Of a DNA stretch of 35,206 nucleotides, positions 1 through 6,847 are shown in pieces (position 1 is the stretch's first letter; each line of letters begins with the position of its first letter). The DNA comes from Aeromicrobium sp. (GTDB taxonomy: Bacteria; Actinomycetota; Actinomycetes; Propionibacteriales; Nocardioidaceae), in assembly GCA_008017265.1 (NCBI GenBank), contig SSHC01000099.1, positions 1 to 35,206 on the forward strand, read 5' to 3'. The position numbers were made by a program, and so were the translations under genes. The notes beneath the pieces were generated by a model. The model ran no database searches, was not told the DNA's origin, and saw only the letters and a list, made by a program, of their open reading frames with translations.

Positions 1-979
1 GCGAAGACCACCACTTAGTCTTCGCTGCGTCGGTCGCCGAGAGTTTTCCTTCACTATGCGCCAAAACTGCTTGGTCTACATAGGCTTCGGCCACTTCAAT
101 CTGAGTAACGAGTTCAGCGAGGAGGAATTTGTTGTGCTGCAGCGAACCGATCGACTGGCCAAACGCCTTGCGATCGTGGCAGTACTGGATCGTTTCAAGC
201 AAGATTTGCTTCGCGTGGGCAACGTTCGAAACCGCGCAGATGAGTCGCTCTTGTGGAAGCTTTTGCATCATGGCAATGAAGCCACCGCCGAGTTCACCAA
301 TGACGCGATCGTCGCCGAGGCGGATGTTCTCGAAGAACAACTCCGAGGTGTCGGCTTCTTCTTGGCCGACCTTGTCGAGTTTGCGTCCACGGCTAAATCC
401 GGGGTCCGTTGCTTCGATACCGAACAAGGTGATGCCCTTGGCGCCCTTGGCCGGATCGGTGCGAACGGCCGTGACGATGAGATCTGCTGAGTAGCCGTTG
501 GTGATGAAGGTTTTGGATCCGTTGATAACCCACTGGTCGCCGTCGCGCACTGCGTTCGTTTTGAGTGCGGCGAGGTCTGAGCCACCTCCTGGTTCGGTCA
601 TACCGATGGCAAGCAGGTTCTCACCGGTTACGACGCCGGGGAGCCAGCGTTCCTTCTGTTCTTGGCTGCCCAATTGGACGATGTAGGGCGCAGTAATGTC
701 TGCGTGAATGCTCATGCACGATGCGAGCGCAGCGTTGATCTTGCTGAGTTCTTCAGCAAAGACAGCGTTGAAGCGGAAGTCGCCGGCTTCGGAGCCACCG
801 AACTCTTCGGGGATCTCCAAGCCGAGGAAGCCTTCGGCGCCAGCGGACGTCCAGAAGTCACGCGGCAGGGCCTTGTTCGATACGTGCTCCTCGGCATGTG
901 GCTGCACAGCGCGCTCAAGGAATGCAGCGCATGACTGCCTAAACGCTTCGTGGTCCTCGGTATAGATAGTGCGGTCCAT
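1..979 (-). CDS. Acyl-CoA dehydrogenase, C-terminus cut by the window edge
   Basis: FAD-dependent flavoenzyme of fatty-acid or branched-chain acyl-CoA beta-oxidation. Reading the minus strand from ATG at 979 gives an open frame of 326 codons to the window edge, with no stop. Visible family motifs are EFGGSEAG in the N-terminal helical domain, the FAD-binding segment AIGMTEPGGGSDLA, then WVINGSKTFITNG and the C-terminal start RKAFGQSIGSLQ. The visible end, AKTKWWSS, matches the family's pre-catalytic helix, so about 50-60 residues including the usual catalytic Glu lie outside. The start is supported by AAAGG five bases upstream. It diverges from a TetR gene with a palindrome in the shared 119-bp gap, so the TetR protein probably controls it. 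The substrate chain cannot be told from the sequence. Confidence 0.93.
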   Translation of the reverse strand, partial: MDRTIYTEDHEAFRQSCAAFLERAVQPHAEEHVSNKALPRDFWTSAGAEGFLGLEIPEEFGGSEAGDFRFNAVFAEELSKINAALASCMSIHADITAPYIVQLGSQEQKERWLPGVVTGENLLAIGMTEPGGGSDLAALKTNAVRDGDQWVINGSKTFITNGYSADLIVTAVRTDPAKGAKGITLFGIEATDPGFSRGRKLDKVGQEEADTSELFFENIRLGDDRVIGELGGGFIAMMQKLPQERLICAVSNVAHAKQILLETIQYCHDRKAFGQSIGSLQHNKFLLAELVTQIEVAEAYVDQAVLAHSEGKLSATDAAKTKWWSS

Positions 980-1040
980 GGTGGCCTTTCGCTTCACTGC
1001 ACGGCTAAACATCGTGCGCAGGGTACTGTTAACTACAAGA

Positions 1041-1056
1041 CTAAGCGCTTGCTTAG
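1041..1056. promoter_or_regulatory. Probable TetR operator
   Basis: CTAAGC-GCTT-GCTTAG is a perfect 6-bp inverted repeat around a 4-bp centre. It is the only strong dyad in the gap between the divergent acyl-CoA dehydrogenase and TetR genes. TetR repressors of acyl-CoA metabolism commonly bind AAGC/GCTT-type palindromes between divergent genes. That this TetR binds here is inference. Confidence 0.6.
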
Positions 1057-1098
1057 CCACATGTCACGCCAGCACCACCTCACAAGGAGTTTCCCCCG

Positions 1099-1698
1099 AT
1101 GACGAGCACCAGTCCCGAAGGTTCCGCAACGTTGTCGGACGCGCGGGTTCGCTTGCTCGAGGCGGCCCGCCAGGCGTTTGCGGAAAAAGGCTATGCGGGC
1201 ACCACCACGCGCGATATCGCTTCGCGTGCAGGCATGAGTCCTGCGGCTGTTTACGTGCATCACCGCACGAAAGAAGATTTGCTGTTTGAGATCTCCCGCG
1301 CAGGCCACATCGCCGCGCTTGAGGTCATTGGCGACGCCGACCAGTCTGGGTCGAATCCGCTCGAACGAGTTACTTCGATGGTGCGCGAGTTCAGCCGCTG
1401 GCACGCGATCAAGAGCCGAACCGGCCGTATCGTGCAATACGAGTTCGGTTCACTCACCGCTGAACACCGGGCCGAAATCGCAGGCTATCGCCGACGCATC
1501 GAAGCGCACGTGCGCGAGGCATTGAGCGACGGCGTGGCCGACGGCAGTCTGGTGGTCGACGACATCAACGGCACTGCGCTGGCACTGTTGAGTTTGAGCA
1601 TCGACCTCGTTCGCTGGTATGAGGCCGGCGGAAAAATTGCTCCCGATGATGTGGCCGAGTTACACGCACAACTCGCCCGCAAGATGGTGGCCCGCTAA
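1099..1698 (+). CDS. TetR/AcrR family transcriptional regulator
   Basis: DNA-binding repressor of 199 aa, normal length for the family. Residues 14-60 hold the TetR helix-turn-helix: AARQAFAEKGYAGTTTRDIA, then AGMSPAAVYVHHRTKEDLL. The remaining C-terminal helices would form the ligand and dimer domain. ATG at 1099 is preceded by AAGGAG about ten bases upstream. It is divergent from an acyl-CoA dehydrogenase, and TetR proteins in this arrangement usually sense acyl-CoA thioesters and repress degradation genes. The exact ligand is unknown. It converges with the ABC exporter operon 24 bp downstream. Confidence 0.92.
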   Translation: MTSTSPEGSATLSDARVRLLEAARQAFAEKGYAGTTTRDIASRAGMSPAAVYVHHRTKEDLLFEISRAGHIAALEVIGDADQSGSNPLERVTSMVREFSRWHAIKSRTGRIVQYEFGSLTAEHRAEIAGYRRRIEAHVREALSDGVADGSLVVDDINGTALALLSLSIDLVRWYEAGGKIAPDDVAELHAQLARKMVAR

Positions 1699-1722
1699 GC
1701 ACCCGGCAAACCGGCAGGCCGA

Positions 1723-2337
1723 TCAAATGAGAAACTTGCGCGTTCGCGGATAAAGTATCGCCACGAGCAGGCTCCCGATAACAATGATTCCCCCAGCAAG
1801 TTCGTAGATATTGCTGTCTCGATTGATCACAAATACACCGATGCTGGGCAGAAACAGCCCGACAGCACCGTAGACAAACACACATATTGCGGACTGGCTT
1901 GGCTCTAGCCACCGGCGTAAGCCAAGCACGATAGCTGCGACCCAGAGCCCATTTTCCAAAGAAATCTGACTGGCCTCGATGCCACCACCCATCCATCCAA
2001 TGCAGGCAGAACTCAAGACGAGAATCGCTACCACCACGATGCCCGAGGCCACGGCACTCCGGGCAACTTGATCAGTTGCTGTGTTGACAAAAGGTTGGAC
2101 CGGGTTCTCCAGCCAATGAGCCACTATTGCGGCCGCCATCAACGGAAAACCCATGTACCCGTAAGCGATGCTTCCAAGTTCAGCATCCGAAGAAATTGAC
2201 GGCAGCGGAATGCTAGAGATCGCAAAACAGAACACGAAAACACCAGCGAAAGCAGCCGCGTGAAGTCCCGACCTGCGCGCTTTGGACTCGATGACGATGG
2301 CTCTCAACACGAGGAAGTCATTGGCTCCCTCCACCAT
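1723..2337 (-). CDS. Hypothetical multi-pass membrane protein of the ABC exporter operon
   Basis: 204-aa hydrophobic protein with about six membrane segments, for example AAFAGVFVFCFAIS and SAVASGIVVVAILVLSSAC. I do not recognise a named family. It is the third gene of an operon (ATPase, permease, this gene), so it is probably a second membrane subunit or accessory of the exporter. The ATG at 2337 overlaps the upstream gene by 34 bp and lacks an obvious ribosome site. An alternative in-frame GTG at 2310 lies 14 bases after GGAGGGAG and overlaps the upstream stop by only 7 bp, so the protein may be nine residues shorter. Confidence 0.72.
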   Translation of the reverse strand: MVEGANDFLVLRAIVIESKARRSGLHAAAFAGVFVFCFAISSIPLPSISSDAELGSIAYGYMGFPLMAAAIVAHWLENPVQPFVNTATDQVARSAVASGIVVVAILVLSSACIGWMGGGIEASQISLENGLWVAAIVLGLRRWLEPSQSAICVFVYGAVGLFLPSIGVFVINRDSNIYELAGGIIVIGSLLVAILYPRTRKFLI

Positions 2338-3479
2338 TGCAACTGCGTGGCATCAGGGGCATTTTCCAAAGCTACAAGCTCTTCAAACTCTGGCAGTTCA
2401 AGTACAAGTCCCGAACGGTGCGCTAACCAGATTGCCCGGTGCGGGCTATCTGGAGGTGCGCACAAGTTCCACTGGGCGGCCGCATTGATCACCTCGGCGA
2501 CGGGATCGATTCTCATACCCGCGACATCCAGAGTTGCTGCGCCGTCAGGAATCCTTAAGCCCTTTTCAACGTATTTGAGCGGCGCATCTGATGGTGGCAA
2601 AGAATCGCCAATCTTGACGGCGACGTTGAGTGCCGCAGGCGCGAATCTGGCATGGTCTGTAAGCACGCAGACTTCTATGTTTTCACGAGAGTCGCAGTGC
2701 TGGCTGTTTGTGACGGGCGCGTTGTCGATACGTTCGGGCGAACCGAGTGCCACCAAAGCGAAGGTCGCCACGAGTGCACCGCCGATCAGCATGGTGCGAT
2801 ACGGACGCCATTCGTGCGACAACGCAAAACTTACAAGCGCTATGAGTCCACACATGAGTACCGCGAAGAATAACCCCTGCTTTAGATAGAACGAAACTAA
2901 AGGCACGAACTGCACTTCGAGGCTCGTATTGGTGGAGATCGTGAAGTTTGCAGCACGGGATGGCTCCAGTGCACCGAGTGTTGCGGGAAGCAGGAAGCCA
3001 ATGGCAATCACGGCGGGCAGGGCGAAGCTAAGGTGCATGAAATAACCGGCGACAACTCCAACGACCAAGGTCAGCACAACCCCTAGGGTGGACGAGATGA
3101 GGGGCCAAGCCGACGGCGCAGAAGGTGACGGATTACTGATCCAGGTCACGAGATAGTAGGCCAAGCACAGCAGCAACCATGCCCCAATTGAAGGCCCCAA
3201 CGTGCGCCTCAAGACGAGTCGAGCAACGCGAATAGGCGAGGTGCGAAGCTGCAGCGACTGGATCGGGCGGAGGTTTCTTCTTGCGTGGAGCGCTAAGACC
3301 ATTCCTGCACCAGTGCCACCCAGGATGCCAACGACACCGAGAAAACTGCCCGTCTGGTTCCAATCCCCGACCCATGATCGATCAAGATTCATTCTGAAAC
3401 CAGTGGCACCTACGAGCAGCAATGCCGCTAACCAAGGCAATGACCGACTCAAACGCCTACTCCAGCCCGATCGATACAC
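2304..3479 (-). CDS. ABC transporter membrane subunit with C-terminal extracytoplasmic domain
   Basis: 391-aa membrane protein directly downstream of an ABC ATPase. Hydrophobic segments include LPWLAALLLVGATGF, GAWLLLCLAYYLVTW, TLGVVLTLVVGVVAGYFMHL, GLFFAVLMCGLIALVSF and MLIGGALVATFALVAL. About 120 residues after the last segment are polar and probably outside the cell, with HCDSRENIEVCVL as a conserved-looking cysteine pair. ABC-2-type permeases with such tails occur in actinobacteria; substrate is unknown. The start is GTG with GGAGGA 12 bases upstream, overlapping the ATPase gene by 31 bp, which implies coupled translation. Confidence 0.75.
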   Translation of the reverse strand: MYRSGWSRRLSRSLPWLAALLLVGATGFRMNLDRSWVGDWNQTGSFLGVVGILGGTGAGMVLALHARRNLRPIQSLQLRTSPIRVARLVLRRTLGPSIGAWLLLCLAYYLVTWISNPSPSAPSAWPLISSTLGVVLTLVVGVVAGYFMHLSFALPAVIAIGFLLPATLGALEPSRAANFTISTNTSLEVQFVPLVSFYLKQGLFFAVLMCGLIALVSFALSHEWRPYRTMLIGGALVATFALVALGSPERIDNAPVTNSQHCDSRENIEVCVLTDHARFAPAALNVAVKIGDSLPPSDAPLKYVEKGLRIPDGAATLDVAGMRIDPVAEVINAAAQWNLCAPPDSPHRAIWLAHRSGLVLELPEFEELVALENAPDATQLQWWREPMTSSC

Positions 3480-4207
3480 CCTGTGTACGCATCCTCCGGA
3501 TCTTTCGTATTCGGCGCAAAAGTCTCCAAAAATTCTTGGATTGCTCCGGCGAAAAGCACACGCCCGACGTGGAGCAGGGCAACATGATCAGCAACGACGG
3601 CGACATCTCTGAGGGCATGACTCGAAAGTATGACTACGCGCTCCGCCGACATCGTCTTGACTTGCCGCAGCAGTTCCGTACGTTGATGGGGGTCTAAATC
3701 GTTGGTCGGTTCATCGAGGAGCAGCACCGGCGAAGCGCCAACGAGCGCGGCCCCGAATGCCAGCCGCCGCTGCATTCCTCCCGACAAGGTCACTATCCGC
3801 TGATCACCATGAGTCGCGAGATCGAGCGAATCGATTGTGGCTTCTGCCACCTGCTTCGCGTCAAGCCTTGATTGGTTCTGGAGCCAGGCGACCTGCTCAA
3901 GAAACTCCAAAGGTGTCAGGTCTCTCGGAAGGACTGGAGACTGCGGCATCATCGACACCATCTCAGGTACAAAACTTGAAGACCCGAGTTCGGCGTCAAA
4001 TTCTTTGGAACGCAATCGTCCTGCCAACGCCGAGAGAAGTGTCGTCTTGCCTGAGCCATTCGCGCCAACCAAGATGGTTATGCCGGGTTCAAAACGAGTG
4101 GAAGTCACCTGAAGGTGAAAGTTTCGGCGCTCTACGGATAGACGCGCTATGTTCAGGGCCTCGCCGTTGCCAGCGCCTGGATTTGCCGTGCTCTCCGATG
4201 GGCTCAA
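3449..4207 (-). CDS. ABC transporter ATP-binding protein
   Basis: 252-aa ATPase subunit of an export-type ABC transporter. Walker A is GANGSGKTT, the signature motif is LSGGMQRRLAFGAAL, Walker B is PVLLLDEPTNDLD, and a switch His lies in VVILSSHA. A single nucleotide-binding domain is present, so it should pair with the membrane proteins encoded immediately downstream. The start appears to be TTG with GGTGG about five bases upstream; no better ATG or GTG exists before the conserved core. Likely substrates of such actinobacterial systems are drugs, peptides or lipids, but nothing here decides it. Confidence 0.88.
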   Translation of the reverse strand: MSPSESTANPGAGNGEALNIARLSVERRNFHLQVTSTRFEPGITILVGANGSGKTTLLSALAGRLRSKEFDAELGSSSFVPEMVSMMPQSPVLPRDLTPLEFLEQVAWLQNQSRLDAKQVAEATIDSLDLATHGDQRIVTLSGGMQRRLAFGAALVGASPVLLLDEPTNDLDPHQRTELLRQVKTMSAERVVILSSHALRDVAVVADHVALLHVGRVLFAGAIQEFLETFAPNTKDPEDAYTGCIDRAGVGV

Positions 4208-4340
4208 TCAAACCACCCGATAAAAGCACTCGATTGTGGCTTAGGCACGAGATGCATTCGATCCCCCGATAACGTCAGTTTCGCGGCAGCCTACCACGAT
4301 GAAAGGAGTATGCACCCGCGCTGGATGCGCTCGCTTGCAC

Positions 4341-4382
4341 AAAGAAAAGTGGGCCCCCGCTAATGAAATCGCGAGGACCCAC
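4341..4382 (-). terminator. Rho-independent terminator of yceI
   Basis: On the minus strand GTGGGTCCTCGC, a 10-base loop, and GCGGGGGCCCAC pair along all 12 positions (two G-U pairs), followed by TTTTCTTT. It begins 34 bases after the YceI stop codon, so it ends that transcript before the ABC operon. Confidence 0.88.
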
Positions 4383-4415
4383 ATCAGGCCATGATGGCCC
4401 AAAATTCAGACCGAA

Positions 4416-4952
4416 TCAGGCCTGTAGCACTGCTTCGGCGTTGATGGTGATGGTGATCTTGTCGCCGATCATGACCTTGTCGCCTTCGAGCGGAATGTTG
4501 AAATCGATGCCCCAGTCCTTGCGGCTGATGACCGCGCTGGCCTCAACGCCGACGCGAGTGCCGCCCCACGGATCTTTACCTTCACCGAGGAACTCAACAG
4601 CCAAATCAATCGACTTGCTGATGCCCTTGATGGTGAGGTCGCCCGTGACAACGAAGTCCGTGTCAGAGTTTTGGGCAACGCCCGTGGTAGCAAACGTCAT
4701 CGTGGGGTGCGTTTCAATGCTGAAGAAGTCACCCGAACGCAAGTGGTTATCACGGTCTGCGGTACCGGTGTTGATTGAAGAGAGATCAACCGAAACGCTC
4801 ACGGTGGAGTTGGTGATGTCATCAGCCGTCACCAAGGTGCCTTCGAAAGTTTCGAACTTGCCGCGCACTTTGCTCATGATGTGACGGACAGAGAATCCGA
4901 TTTCAGTATGGGTCGGATCGAGAACCCAGGTGCCAGCGGTGATGTTGCTCAT
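4416..4952 (-). CDS. YceI family protein
   Basis: 178-aa lipocalin-like YceI protein. The family opening TAGTWVLDPTHTEIGFSVRH is clear, followed by MSKVRGKFETFEG and the late motif VISRKDWGID. Family members bind isoprenoid-type lipids in a beta-barrel; many proteobacterial ones are periplasmic, but this one has no signal peptide, which is usual for actinobacterial members. ATG at 4952 follows AAGGAG. The gene diverges from a MarR regulator and ends in its own terminator, so it is a single-gene transcript. A role in stress or lipid handling is inference. Confidence 0.93.
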   Translation of the reverse strand: MSNITAGTWVLDPTHTEIGFSVRHIMSKVRGKFETFEGTLVTADDITNSTVSVSVDLSSINTGTADRDNHLRSGDFFSIETHPTMTFATTGVAQNSDTDFVVTGDLTIKGISKSIDLAVEFLGEGKDPWGGTRVGVEASAVISRKDWGIDFNIPLEGDKVMIGDKITITINAEAVLQA

Positions 4953-4995
4953 ACGTACTCCTTAATTGTTTGCTGCTTGGTAAGTCTGTACCTTG

Positions 4996-5025
4996 ACCAT
5001 ACCATGTAGTTGAACTTTCAATCAA
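4996..5025 (-). promoter_or_regulatory. Candidate yceI promoter
   Basis: On the minus strand TTGATT (5025-5020) and TATGGT (5001-4996) are 18 bases apart, acceptable -35 and -10 boxes for a housekeeping sigma factor. The MarR-type palindrome lies in the spacer, so a bound regulator would block polymerase. The assignment is by eye. Confidence 0.45.
5010..5021. promoter_or_regulatory. Probable MarR operator
   Basis: TTGAA-CT-TTCAA is a perfect inverted repeat in the gap between divergent YceI and MarR genes. MarR dimers bind short AT-rich palindromes of this kind, commonly autoregulating and repressing the divergent neighbour. Binding by this particular protein is inference. Confidence 0.6.
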
Positions 5026-5051
5026 ATGGTTTCTGTTGTAAACTGCATCAC

Positions 5052-5540
5052 ATGGCCCAAGCTCAGGACAGCAGCGCGCGCGAAACGCCGTGGCTCACCA
5101 AAGAACAGCAAGTCATTTGGCGCTCATTCCTTGGCGGAACCACGGTGTTGATGGACCACCTCGATCGCGATCTACGCAGCGCGCACGGCCTTTCCCTGCC
5201 GGAATACGAGATTCTCGTGCGACTCTCCGAAGCACCAGATCGCGCGATTCGCATGGCCGACCTGGCTGAAGCCATTGCCCACTCCCGCAGTCGCACCACC
5301 CACACGATTCGCCGCCTAGAAAAAGAAGGCATCGTCACTCGCTTCCAATGCGACAGCGACGGACGCGGGGTCACCGCCATGCTGACCGACGCCGGATACG
5401 CCCTACTCGAACAGGCTGCGCATACGCACGTCGCTGGCGTCCATGACTATTTGGTTGCCTCGGCAAGTGCCGAAGAGTTCAAAGCGCTCGGGGCAATCAT
5501 GAGTCGAGTTCGCGAACAGCTCGACGGCAAATCCTTCTGA
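5052..5540 (+). CDS. MarR family transcriptional regulator
   Basis: 162-aa winged-helix regulator. The MarR core is visible: LSLPEYEILVRLSEAPDRAI, then MADLAEAIAHSRSRTTHTIR as the recognition region, and LEKEGIVTRFQCDSDGRGV as the wing. I chose ATG at 5052 (MAQAQD) because the in-frame ATG 42 bases upstream would begin inside the TTGAA/TTCAA operator. It is divergent from yceI, a recurrent actinobacterial pairing, so repression of yceI and itself is the simplest reading. The ligand is unknown; phenolic or oxidant sensing is common in the family. Confidence 0.92.
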   Translation: MAQAQDSSARETPWLTKEQQVIWRSFLGGTTVLMDHLDRDLRSAHGLSLPEYEILVRLSEAPDRAIRMADLAEAIAHSRSRTTHTIRRLEKEGIVTRFQCDSDGRGVTAMLTDAGYALLEQAAHTHVAGVHDYLVASASAEEFKALGAIMSRVREQLDGKSF

Positions 5541-5582
5541 CCAGACCCGTTTCGAGCGCTGCCCAATAACAGCGAAAACATT

Positions 5583-5623
5583 TATAACATTTATGCAATA
5601 GACAACATTGCATAAATGTTATA
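5583..5623. repeat. 17-bp perfect inverted repeat upstream of the XRE gene
   Basis: TATAACATTTATGCAAT (5583-5599), a 7-base spacer, and its exact complement (5607-5623) end ten bases before the XRE start codon. A further direct copy of ACATTTAT sits at 5578-5585. The element is strikingly AT-rich compared with its surroundings. It could be an autoregulatory operator, or in RNA a hairpin over the initiation region. It has no trailing T-run, so it is a poor terminator for the marR gene upstream. Confidence 0.85.
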
Positions 5624-5633
5624 GCCTGAAGAT

Positions 5634-5885
5634 ATGAACAGCCCATCAGAGCAGGAGTACTACTCCTCGATCGCCAAGCAGGTGATCAATCGTCGAGCCG
5701 AACTGGGCTTGTCCCAAAAGGACCTAGCCGAGTTGTGCGGAACGACTCAACCAGCGATTGCCCGGTTTGAATCCGGCAAAAGGCCGCCGCGTATCGACAC
5801 GCTGCTGGCCATGGCAGAAGCCCTCGACTCAACACTCGACGTCAACTTCCGCCCCCGTACCCGCCCCCGCAGTTTCACCCAGTGA
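5634..5885 (+). CDS. Small XRE-family helix-turn-helix regulator
   Basis: 83-aa protein that is almost entirely one Cro/C1 helix-turn-helix: INRRAELGLSQKDLAELCGT, then TQPAIARFESGKRPPRIDTL and LLAMAEALD. It resembles the antitoxin-like HigA/XRE group, but no RelE/HigB-type toxin is encoded next to it. ATG at 5634 has only a weak CTGAAG ribosome site close upstream, immediately after the large inverted repeat. The next gene starts 29 bp after this stop, so the two are probably co-transcribed. Self-repression through the inverted repeat is inferred. Confidence 0.88.
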   Translation: MNSPSEQEYYSSIAKQVINRRAELGLSQKDLAELCGTTQPAIARFESGKRPPRIDTLLAMAEALDSTLDVNFRPRTRPRSFTQ

Positions 5886-5914
5886 ATCCACTGTCCTCAA
5901 GAACGGAGACCACC

Positions 5915-6820
5915 ATGTCTACTCGAGTAGAAACCGAAGATATCTCGTCCACCAAAAGTGAGAAGTTCCTCGCCGTAGTGCTTGCCGCATTCGTCCTGAT
6001 CGGCAGCGGATGGTTGTACTGGAAGGCCTACGACTGGGTTGGCCCAGAATCGGCATATTCCTATACCCAAGAACAACAAAAGATTATCGATACGGCCGAC
6101 CGCGCTCACGAGAACTTTTACCCCATCGAAGCACAGCTCGAAGAGGACCGTCTGAACCTCGGCCAAGCCCGCAGCGACCTCAATCTTGCGGTAGATCGCG
6201 GCGAGGACACCAAGCAACTCGAGCAGGAATACCGCGACGCGCAAGCAACATTTGCGAAAACGCAGGCCGAATACGCCGTTGCGAAAGAGAAACGAGACGT
6301 GGCCGAAGCCGCTGCCCAGAAAGTCCGAGACGACCAAGAACAGGCAGCAATAGACGCGGAGACCTCGTGGCGCCATTGGCTCGTAGCCGGCTTGCGACTA
6401 CTTTTCATTGCAGGAATGTTGATTGGTTCGCTGCTATGGACTCAGAAACTGCGAATGCGTGAGTCGCGATATGTTCCGATCGGTTTCGCGGTCACAGCCA
6501 GTGCAACGATCCTCTCGTTCGTGTTCATCGTCGACTACATCACCGACTACATCGACATTCTGGAACTCGGCCCGATCGTCCTCTCGGCGCTCGGTATCGC
6601 GGCCACGATCGGTGCGTTCGCGCTGTTGCAGAAGTATCTCGCGAAACGTACGACGCGCATTCGGGTGCGCAAACGCGAATGCCCGTTCTGCGCTTTCCCG
6701 GTTCGGCACGATCAAGCACACTGCGAAGGCTGCGGACGCTCCGTGACTGCGGAGTGCGCCGAGTGCCACCAATCCCGCCGGGTTGGCACACCGCACTGCG
6801 CCAACTGCGGCGCAGCGTGA
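5915..6820 (+). CDS. Membrane protein with coiled coil and C-terminal double zinc ribbon
   Basis: 301-aa protein, no family recognised. In order: a membrane segment near residues 18-37 (FLAVVLAAFVLIGSGWLYW), an acidic/alanine-rich coiled coil of about 100 residues, three further membrane segments (LRLLFIAGMLIGSLLW, YVPIGFAVTASATILSFVFI, IVLSALGIAATIGAFALL), and a cysteine-rich tail with CPFC, CEGC, CAEC and CANC pairs typical of two zinc ribbons. ATG at 5915 is chosen because GGAG lies six bases upstream; an in-frame GTG at 5882 would overlap the XRE stop. The coiled coil is probably on the outer face and the zinc ribbons inside, if both flanking helices are as predicted. Function unknown. 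Confidence 0.82.
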   Translation: MSTRVETEDISSTKSEKFLAVVLAAFVLIGSGWLYWKAYDWVGPESAYSYTQEQQKIIDTADRAHENFYPIEAQLEEDRLNLGQARSDLNLAVDRGEDTKQLEQEYRDAQATFAKTQAEYAVAKEKRDVAEAAAQKVRDDQEQAAIDAETSWRHWLVAGLRLLFIAGMLIGSLLWTQKLRMRESRYVPIGFAVTASATILSFVFIVDYITDYIDILELGPIVLSALGIAATIGAFALLQKYLAKRTTRIRVRKRECPFCAFPVRHDQAHCEGCGRSVTAECAECHQSRRVGTPHCANCGAA

Positions 6821-6847
6821 CAGGTTGACCCGAAGCCTGCAATCGGC

